From CANGTU01 sp046336655 (lineage in GTDB: Bacteria > Bacteroidota > Bacteroidia > Flavobacteriales_D > Sanyastnellaceae): 6,165 nt of DNA. The notes beneath the pieces are model-generated. The model saw only the letters and a list, made by a program, of their open reading frames with translations. It ran no database searches and had not been told where the DNA came from. The stretch spans positions 1 to 6,165 of the forward strand of contig JBKDGH010000029.1 in the NCBI GenBank assembly GCA_046336655.1, read 5' to 3'. This document shows, one piece after another, positions 1 to 6,165 of this stretch; positions within the stretch are counted from its first letter, which is position 1; each line of letters starts with the position of its first letter. A program made the position numbers and the translations under genes.

Positions 1-3000
1 GTAGCTCTGGAAATCGGTTTCGGAAAGCAAACTTCCATAGACTGGAATTGAGAACTCCCGTGAGGTACAATAAATATTCTCCGGTTATAATGAAGCATTT
101 CTGATTGGTCAACAAGCCGCTTTCATCATAGGTAAATGGAAGGTACTTCGTCATATTCGGATAAATGATCTTCGGCTTGTCAAAATCCTCATGATATGAG
201 ATTGAATCCTGAGTCTCAAACCATTCATAAGCTCCCGCTTTTCGACCCTTCCATTCGCCTCCCGTGAATCCCTTTGGCTTTGGTTCAAGTTTTATCCTGA
301 ACTGAGAGAGATAACTATGAATCGCCGGATAGTCTTCGATGTTCAGATTGAGCGACGGAAATGTGGCTATCAAATACAACTCAGAAAATTCTGGCTGAAA
401 CGCCCCCACATCCTCTCCTCTTAATATAGGACGAATAATTTCCGCGCTTCGCGGGTCCTCCTTCACCAGGCGATTACGCGTGTCGCGGTCTAGGATAAAG
501 GCTTCGTTATATCCAGTGAGTATCCCTCTGTTGATTTTGATGTCCCAATCCTTCAATGGCACGCCTTGCGCTTCAATTTTTCGGATGGTCTCTAACTCCG
601 ACTTGCTGAATGCGATCCAAGGCTCTTCGCCAGGGTTGGAGATGGTGATGGCGTGATCGCGGACATATTCCAACAAGGGGGATTCAGGCGTGTATTCTTC
701 TCCCGCCCTGCATATGTTCAGCATATCGGTGTAGCCACCTTTTTGCCCCAAATAGATATTGGTATAGGTGGTGGCAGATTCAAAATGCTGCGCCATACCA
801 AAATCTATCACCATAATAGGCCGAATGCTTCGGCTGAGGTATTGTCGGGTGCTCACGCCGTAGTTGGTTCTCATCCACTTGTTGGAGGTGATATAGCTGA
901 TTACCCCACCCGCCTGAAGCATCTGCCCCGCTCTTTCGTAAAACAGTTGGTACAAGTCGCCGGTACGCTCGTAGGTGCTGAAGCCTTGGGCTTCCAGTTC
1001 GCTCTTAACCTTAGCTTCCAATTTCTGAATTTGAACGTACGGCGGATTCCCAATCACTACATCAAACCCATCGGTTATGCCAAACATCCACTCTGGAGAG
1101 AAGAATGTGGAGGGCTTGCTGTCATCAAAGGGATCCCAATCATCCACCTTGCTCAGGAAGTCCTCGAGATTCCAGGATTTCTTGAGCGGGGCAAACTCCC
1201 GCTTGATAAACTCCTTAATGGTATAGAAGCTCTGTTTCAGCTCTTCCTTGCGCACTCTGTCACCGCGCGGGTCAAAATATTCATCGCGTATGCGCTGGAG
1301 CTTTTGAATCTCTGCATTGACCTCATGGGCCTTGCTGCCTGCGGTGGCAATCTGATCCCTGAAGGTTTTCAGAAACACGCCATATCCGCTGTCCACCAGA
1401 CTATTCGCACACACAAACTTGAAATCCAGGTTCGGCAGTGCGGCAATACCGAAGTTGTTTTTCTTATCTGCCGGCTTGTACTCTGCCTCCAGCACCAGGC
1501 TGAGCCATGCCCGCAGCCGGGCAATCTCCACGGCCATGGGCATAATGTCCACACCATAAATACTCTTGCTCAGGATTTCGTTCTTCAGGTCGTAGCTGCT
1601 CCGGTGGCCGTGGCCTACAATCTGGCGCAATTCCATCAGTCGCAGCAGCACGCCCATCGGAAATGCACCGGACCCGCAGGCAGGGTCCAGGACGGTGACC
1701 TCACTCAAGGCCTTACGCACTTCATTGAGCTCTTCCTTTTCGAATGGATTTTCCGGACAGTCGGGCGCAAAGAGTTTATCAATGCGCTCCTTCATGCGTG
1801 TGCGTTGCATACGAAGGGTTTCGCGGTGGGCTATTTCTTTCGCATCCAGATTGAGAAGGGTTTGTCTCGGCTCGTGCGCCTCAAACAATGTCCCCTTGTA
1901 TTCCACCAGCGGCTCTGCAACAGTATTCTCGCCTTCGTCGGGAATGACAGGCAACACGCGGCTCTCCACCCATGCCTTCAGGCTTTCATTCACCATGTAA
2001 TCCACAATTTCGCGCGGGGTGTAAAATGCCCCAAAGGCCTTGCGTTGGTTGGCTGCTTTTTCAGTGTCCTTGTTTTGCGTGGCAAGCAGGTTTTCAAAAA
2101 TGCGCCCGAGCATCTCAGGGTCAATGGCCACGAGCTGATACTGGCTGCTGCTTTCATCCACGGTAAAATCAAATCGCTCCAACACCTCCACAAAACCCAT
2201 CAGCCATTCATCGAGCTGCAACTGGTCAAAGAGCGCATCTTCTTCCTGGCGGTCAAACAATCCGCCATTTAAATATGGAATATGGGTGTAGTGGGCATCG
2301 AGGTCATTGCTTGTGGAATGTCGCACCGGATCGGCGACCTCCGCATTGAGGGTATTGAAAAACAGACGAAGCAGGTAATCGCAGGTAAATCTTCCGCTGC
2401 GCTCGCGGATGCTGGATGAGCCGAGCAGCGGCTCCGGAATGACTCCTTTTTCTTTCAGAAACCAGCAGAAGATGTAACGGCCAATCAGCCGCACCGCAAA
2501 TTGCTTCACCGCTTCCGGATTCAGTGCCGGTTGTTGTGCAGCCGCAAGCCCAATGAGATCGTCGTATTTTTCCTTGATCAGTTTGTAGAAATCCTTGTTG
2601 ACCTCTTTCAGGTCGAGACTCTTCCAGAGTTGTGCGGCAATCTCGGGCTTCGTTTTCTTGCCAATACCCCGCCATTCGGGTACGATTTTCTGAAACTGCG
2701 TTTGCGTAAGCTTCCGCCTCAGTGCCATTACCCGCTTGTGATCCCCCTGGTGCAGAATCAGGTACAAGCCATCAAACTCCGGAGTGCAGGTAAGGTGGAA
2801 ACTATAGGCAGGTGCAGAAGGCATGGCCTGGATCGCGGGTGGACTCAGCTGAAAATCGAGCCGTGTTTCCTTATCTATCAGCTGACGGAGCTGGTCTTTT
2901 CGGATTTTCTTGATTACCGCAAGACGTATTTCAACCGGCTGATTCTTGGCGGTGAGCCGGTAAAACTGAGGCTGATTGGTGCGCGGGTGGCGAACCAGGA

Positions 3001-3166
3001 ATTTCTTCAGGTTTTCCTTTGTGGGGGTGAGCAGTCGCTCGCGACCTTCTTCAGGCCATTCCAGTGCCATCCACTCCACCAGCAGGCGGGCGGTGTCAAT
3101 CATCTTTTCCCGCGTGCGCTCGGTGTAGAGTTCGGCGAGGGCGGTATTCAATTGGTCAATGGTCAT
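1..3166 (-). CDS. Eco57I/TaqI-type adenine-N6 DNA methyltransferase (3' end outside window)
   Basis: This protein should transfer a methyl group from S-adenosylmethionine to adenine N6 in a specific DNA sequence. In order, 1055 visible residues hold: an N-terminal region (1-220) with no motif I recognise; a helical stretch RLIGRYIFCWFLKEKG (226-241); PYLNGGLFD (297-305); IDPEMLGRIFENLLA (348-362); GAFYTP (379-384); AdoMet motif I LDPACGSGAF (493-502); YGVDIMPMAVEIARLRAWL (537-555); catalytic NPPY (707-710); and a TaqI_C-like specificity region with INRGILTGYNEAFILD (878-893), RPILRGEDV, PKIIYPN (998-1004) and GVLNSSLW (1037-1044). I followed the frame throughout and saw no stop or frameshift. 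It is open at base 1, so some C-terminal residues are missing. ATG 3166 is chosen because an in-frame TGA lies at 3193-3191, leaving room for only TTG or CTG alternatives. The gene directly follows the helicase and is probably cotranscribed. No PD-(D/E)XK nuclease motif is evident, so a self-cutting type IIG enzyme is less likely than a modification subunit working with the helicase. DrmMI of class 1 DISARM is one candidate identity. Confidence 0.93.
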   Translation of the reverse strand, partial: MTIDQLNTALAELYTERTREKMIDTARLLVEWMALEWPEEGRERLLTPTKENLKKFLVRHPRTNQPQFYRLTAKNQPVEIRLAVIKKIRKDQLRQLIDKETRLDFQLSPPAIQAMPSAPAYSFHLTCTPEFDGLYLILHQGDHKRVMALRRKLTQTQFQKIVPEWRGIGKKTKPEIAAQLWKSLDLKEVNKDFYKLIKEKYDDLIGLAAAQQPALNPEAVKQFAVRLIGRYIFCWFLKEKGVIPEPLLGSSSIRERSGRFTCDYLLRLFFNTLNAEVADPVRHSTSNDLDAHYTHIPYLNGGLFDRQEEDALFDQLQLDEWLMGFVEVLERFDFTVDESSSQYQLVAIDPEMLGRIFENLLATQNKDTEKAANQRKAFGAFYTPREIVDYMVNESLKAWVESRVLPVIPDEGENTVAEPLVEYKGTLFEAHEPRQTLLNLDAKEIAHRETLRMQRTRMKERIDKLFAPDCPENPFEKEELNEVRKALSEVTVLDPACGSGAFPMGVLLRLMELRQIVGHGHRSSYDLKNEILSKSIYGVDIMPMAVEIARLRAWLSLVLEAEYKPADKKNNFGIAALPNLDFKFVCANSLVDSGYGVFLKTFRDQIATAGSKAHEVNAEIQKLQRIRDEYFDPRGDRVRKEELKQSFYTIKEFIKREFAPLKKSWNLEDFLSKVDDWDPFDDSKPSTFFSPEWMFGITDGFDVVIGNPPYVQIQKLEAKVKSELEAQGFSTYERTGDLYQLFYERAGQMLQAGGVISYITSNKWMRTNYGVSTRQYLSRSIRPIMVIDFGMAQHFESATTYTNIYLGQKGGYTDMLNICRAGEEYTPESPLLEYVRDHAITISNPGEEPWIAFSKSELETIRKIEAQGVPLKDWDIKINRGILTGYNEAFILDRDTRNRLVKEDPRSAEIIRPILRGEDVGAFQPEFSELYLIATFPSLNLNIEDYPAIHSYLSQFRIKLEPKPKGFTGGEWKGRKAGAYEWFETQDSISYHEDFDKPKIIYPNMTKYLPFTYDESGLLTNQKCFIITGEYLLYLTGVLNSSLWKFAFRNRFPEL

Positions 3167-3193
3167 CGTCAGCAAAAAATTTGAATCACTTCA
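3164..3193 (-). promoter_or_regulatory. Helicase-methylase junction, probable translational coupling
   Basis: On the minus strand the helicase TGA stop (3171-3169) is followed by two bases and then the methylase ATG (3166-3164). The bases just upstream hold a run of six T (3179-3174) and no purine-rich Shine-Dalgarno sequence. An in-frame TGA at 3193-3191 closes the methylase frame upstream and fixes the start within about 25 bases. Such spacing, with no evident ribosome site of its own, suggests that ribosomes finishing the helicase restart on the methylase. The spacing is seen directly; the coupling is inferred. A host that does not rely on Shine-Dalgarno sites would look the same. Confidence 0.5.
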
Positions 3194-6165
3194 TCAATGG
3201 GCGGGCGTTCAGATACTTCTTCCGGATTCCAGGTAGCGGCAAGTGTATCCAGATCGTCAAACAATGCGCTATCCACATGCTTGTTATTTCGCAGCAACCG
3301 GTTGATGGCCCGGAGCTGAATGGTAAACTGCTTATTGATATAGGCATTCTGGCATTTATGCCCGCACTCAAATACCCGTGCAATGCGCTCCGGTGCATAA
3401 CCGTATTGGGTCATGGTGTCGATGACATAAGCCAGCGCCTGACTGTTGCTGGCGTTCAGCGGATTGAGCTCATCACCCGCCTCTACTTGATAATCTTTTA
3501 GCGCGTGGTGAATCCGCTTCTCCGTTTCCGGCTTATCGCGGAATACATCCCTGAATCGTTCATTCTCCTCGCTGGTAGCTTTAATGTGAAGGAGGCCTTC
3601 GGCAGTGGAAAGCATGTCGAGCATGCCATGCTCATTGAACGTAAAAAAGTAGCCGCTTTGTCCACCCCCATCAATCAGATGCGCGAGGTGGGTGAAGCTG
3701 TCCTCTTCCTTCCTGCGCATCACGCGCCCCCATTTGCCTTTGGGCAGTTTGCGAATCTGCTCCTTGTATTCTAGGGCGAACCGATCGCTTCGATCAAACT
3801 CCCGCAGGTCATCCATGAACAGATTCTCCGCTGCGAGGAGTTCACTGGTTTCAAAGATTTTCTGAAATGCGGCAAGCCGTTTCTTTTCGTCGCGGCTGTA
3901 TAGGTCCTCGGTAAAATCCTGAGGGATGGGCTCCTCATCCAGCACGCTTTGGTCACTTCCGATGGTGTATCGGATCAGGTTAATCTTATCCTGTAGCTTG
4001 CGCACTAGCTGGAGGTAGCTTTCGAGCTGATCGGTAGGACGGAAATTGTAGATATAAATCTCCTGATGCGCAGTGCCAAGTCTGTTAATCCGGCCATTGC
4101 GCTGAATCATACGCACAGGATTCCAGTGGAGATCGTAGTTCACGATAATGCCACAATCCTGAAGGTTTTGTCCTTCTGAAAGTTTATCGGTGGCAAGCAG
4201 GTAGTCAATTTCCCGCTCGCCCGGCTTAAGCTCATAGCGCTTGGCTATTGGTGCAAAGCGGCGGGCATAGTTTTCAATCTCCGACTTGTTTCCGATGGCA
4301 AATTCCACGTTGCGCCTATGAAGGAGCATCCCCGGCAATTTGCTTTTCAGGTATTCGAGGGTATCCGCGAAGTAGGTGAACACGAGTACCTTCTTGTCCT
4401 CATTGCTATTCAGGAAGCTGGCTAACTGAGCAATCTTGTCATCCTTGCGGATGAGGAGGGCTATCTGTTCGCGCAACACCCCTACAATCTTCAGGTCGCG
4501 CTCGATATCCTGTTTCAGTTTGGAGATATTGTACGTGCCCGGATCAGCGGGAATCGTCACGAAGTCCGACTCATTCTGCTCGAACGATTCAATATCGAAA
4601 TCCAACTCGTCCTCTGCGGCGTTTTCCTCACTGTACTGGTCCATCGCCTTGTTCAGTGCGGCGAGATTTTTCACTGAGATAATTTTGTTGAGTTTCTCCA
4701 GTTTCTCGCGGAAATCAAGCAGCTTGGCCTCATAGCTGCCCAGCGACTTGTGGATTGAAAAAAGGGACGATTCCAAACGCTTCAGAAATACGGTTCGGAA
4801 AATCCCGTAAATACCTATCTGTCGGCTCAGTTCACGGTTCTGGTCCGTGTTGAGATCGAGCTCAGTGCGTTTTTGGCCGTAATACGCATACCGGTATATG
4901 GTGTAGCGGTAACACGGAAATCCGAGGCTGAGCAATCCGGAATAGACGACCTCGAGCGACGATTGAATTTCGGATTCGCGTCTGGTGTAGTGATTGAACA
5001 AATCCAGTGGGTGCGCCAGGTACTCCAATTCGGCCAGACTCGAAATTTCCATCTGATAGGCCTCGGTGAGTTCGGGCATGCCTTCCGCCAATCGGATCAA
5101 GTCCGTTCTGAACTGATTGGGCACTTTGTATTCCAGATTATCTGGATAGGATTTGGGAAATCGCTGGAGCTTGCCGTTGATTTCCAATCCCTCCGGATAC
5201 TCTTTCTCGATACCCTGTCGCGTGCGTCGGACAATGAAGCGATTGAGCAGTGGAGTCAGTTGATCTTTGAAGAGCTGGTAGTTCACGGTCTGAGTTTCTC
5301 GCATCTGTCGGCGCACGTCCTGCTGAATAAGGTCGAGACGTTCCTTCAGCGTGTACGACTTCTGTCGAGTACGATCGAAGAAACGACCGAGCCTATAAAT
5401 GTCGCCCCCTGAACCGAGCATGATCTGGTTGGTCAAATCGTGCAACTGATTGTTGATAGGCGTGGCCGTAAGCAGCAGTGTATGCGCATTCGGATTCTCA
5501 ATGCGCCAGTTGATGAATTCCTGAAAGCGCTGTCCGTTTGCAGCCTTTAGGTTGTGACTCTCATCAAAGACAAACAACCCCACGGGAATGGATTTGAGAT
5601 TTTCTTTCACGTCCTTGATCTTCTCCGTATCCTGCAGGCTATAGATTTCCGGGACGTGCACCATTTTGAAATCACCGAAGGCTTTGGTCCATTGAGGAAC
5701 CAATCCTGCCGGGGCGATGATAACCACCCGTTGATTTTTGACCGACTTGTAATACTCCACCACCTTGATGGCCGTGTAAGTTTTACCAAGGCCCACACTG
5801 TCCGAAAGCATGGCTACGCTCTGGCGCTCAAGTTTTTTAATCAGGCTGTTGGCATTTTCTACCTGAAACTTCACGAGTCGGGGTTTTCCTCCTGAAGGAT
5901 CATCATTATCCACCACCACATCCTTTTCATCCTGAAGGTCCTGATCGTACACCCTGTAAAGCGCATGGATATACATTTCATAAGGACTAAAGCACGTGCC
6001 GCCGTGTTTACTCAGGCTGATGATCTCCTCACGAAAGGTCCGTGTCCACTCCTCACTGTCATTCCACAGCTCTTCAAACCACGAACGGTGAGATGGATGC
6101 TGGGCTGCATTCAATCGCACGAAATTGACCGTCGGGCTATTCGTTTCAAGCTGATTGAGCTCGAG
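3169..6165 (-). CDS. SNF2-like superfamily 2 helicase of a restriction/defence module (5' end outside window)
   Basis: This is a large ATP-dependent DNA translocase or helicase, presumably cytoplasmic. Residues are numbered from the GTG at 6120. Lobe 1 carries Walker A GLGKT (110-114), an APAGLVPQW segment (136-144), the DESH Walker B box (186-189), LLLTATPIN (215-223) and FIVRRTR (295-301). An insert of about 250 residues (roughly 320-570) follows, with heptad-like charged stretches and an acidic patch near 497-520. Lobe 2 carries VLVFTYFADTLEYL (578-591), LLATDKLSEGQNLQ (641-654) and MIQRNGRINRLG (671-682), with Q673, G676, R677 and R680 as motif VI. About 300 C-terminal residues match no domain I recognise. 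The frame has no stop between 6120 and the right edge, adding at least 15 codons that read ELNQLETNSPTVNFV, so GTG 6120 is probably internal. The linker resembles the one joining an N-terminal phospholipase D-like domain to SNF2 helicases, but that domain itself is not visible. The stop is TGA at 3171-3169, 2 bases before the methylase start. The helicase assignment is secure; the system (DrmD of DISARM or a PLD-helicase) is inferred. Confidence 0.93.
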   Translation of the reverse strand, partial: LELNQLETNSPTVNFVRLNAAQHPSHRSWFEELWNDSEEWTRTFREEIISLSKHGGTCFSPYEMYIHALYRVYDQDLQDEKDVVVDNDDPSGGKPRLVKFQVENANSLIKKLERQSVAMLSDSVGLGKTYTAIKVVEYYKSVKNQRVVIIAPAGLVPQWTKAFGDFKMVHVPEIYSLQDTEKIKDVKENLKSIPVGLFVFDESHNLKAANGQRFQEFINWRIENPNAHTLLLTATPINNQLHDLTNQIMLGSGGDIYRLGRFFDRTRQKSYTLKERLDLIQQDVRRQMRETQTVNYQLFKDQLTPLLNRFIVRRTRQGIEKEYPEGLEINGKLQRFPKSYPDNLEYKVPNQFRTDLIRLAEGMPELTEAYQMEISSLAELEYLAHPLDLFNHYTRRESEIQSSLEVVYSGLLSLGFPCYRYTIYRYAYYGQKRTELDLNTDQNRELSRQIGIYGIFRTVFLKRLESSLFSIHKSLGSYEAKLLDFREKLEKLNKIISVKNLAALNKAMDQYSEENAAEDELDFDIESFEQNESDFVTIPADPGTYNISKLKQDIERDLKIVGVLREQIALLIRKDDKIAQLASFLNSNEDKKVLVFTYFADTLEYLKSKLPGMLLHRRNVEFAIGNKSEIENYARRFAPIAKRYELKPGEREIDYLLATDKLSEGQNLQDCGIIVNYDLHWNPVRMIQRNGRINRLGTAHQEIYIYNFRPTDQLESYLQLVRKLQDKINLIRYTIGSDQSVLDEEPIPQDFTEDLYSRDEKKRLAAFQKIFETSELLAAENLFMDDLREFDRSDRFALEYKEQIRKLPKGKWGRVMRRKEEDSFTHLAHLIDGGGQSGYFFTFNEHGMLDMLSTAEGLLHIKATSEENERFRDVFRDKPETEKRIHHALKDYQVEAGDELNPLNASNSQALAYVIDTMTQYGYAPERIARVFECGHKCQNAYINKQFTIQLRAINRLLRNNKHVDSALFDDLDTLAATWNPEEVSERPPIDEVIQIFC

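Noticed and set aside
653..2272. A 539-codon open frame on the plus strand
   Set aside because: It lies opposite the methylase core, where the minus strand encodes GAFYTP, LDPACGSGAF and NPPY in one frame. Its own translation shows no recognisable domain, so it is an antisense shadow.
1..3166. PglX of a BREX system
   Set aside because: The motif I context (LDPACGSGAFPMG) and the TaqI_C-like C-terminus fit the Eco57I type better, and no PglZ, BrxC or other BREX gene is present in the window. Flanking sequence could reopen this.
2501..3184. A 227-codon open frame on the plus strand, with others at 3064-3501 and 4873-5412
   Set aside because: They are antisense to well-supported coding sequence and show no motifs or gene-like starts.
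3354..3368. CxxxC (C919, C923) near the helicase C-terminus as a zinc site
   Set aside because: Only two closely spaced cysteines are present and no second pair is nearby, so a zinc finger is not supported.
6118..6120. GTG at 6120 as the true helicase start
   Set aside because: The frame remains open to the window edge, the upstream codons read as plausible protein, and no ribosome site is seen before it.
1..6165. A single-chain type ISP restriction enzyme (LlaGI-like) split by a frameshift
   Set aside because: The helicase ends with a clean stop and the methylase has its own ATG with an in-frame upstream stop. About 300 residues separate motif VI from the helicase stop, so these look like two designed genes.

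Overview
This window looks like part of a two-gene DNA modification and helicase module of the restriction or phage-defence type. Both genes lie on the minus strand, and each is cut by a window edge. Reading in the direction of transcription (right to left), the first is a large SNF2-like superfamily 2 helicase (3169-6165, 5' end missing). It is followed after 2 bases by a large Eco57I/TaqI-type adenine-N6 DNA methyltransferase (1-3166, 3' end missing). Together they cover the whole window, and no stretch longer than 2 bases is left non-coding. I see no RNA gene, CRISPR array, insertion sequence, repeat or attachment site.

The helicase has a full set of motor motifs: a GLGKT Walker A, a DESH box, an LTATP motif III and a Q-x-x-G-R-x-x-R motif VI. 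A roughly 250-residue insert lies between its two motor lobes. Its reading frame stays open to the right edge, so the gene starts outside the window. The GTG at 6120 is only the first start-type codon that can be read inside it. The methyltransferase has the AdoMet-binding motif I (LDPACGSGAF), the catalytic NPPY of N6-adenine methylases, a GAFYTP segment, and a C-terminal specificity region of the TaqI_C kind that is still open at base 1.

A tightly linked SNF2 helicase plus a large adenine methylase is the pairing seen in class 1 DISARM (DrmD with DrmMI). It is also seen in less well characterised restriction systems in which a phospholipase D-like nuclease domain sits in front of the SNF2 helicase. 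The methylase would mark host DNA, and the helicase would translocate along DNA and act on unmarked DNA together with a nuclease. No nuclease motif is visible in the window, so the nuclease, if there is one, must lie off one of the edges. The two alternatives can only be separated with flanking sequence.

The host cannot be assigned with confidence. Base composition looks close to balanced, and the one visible gene start has no clear Shine-Dalgarno sequence. That is compatible with Bacteroidota or relatives but is weak evidence.
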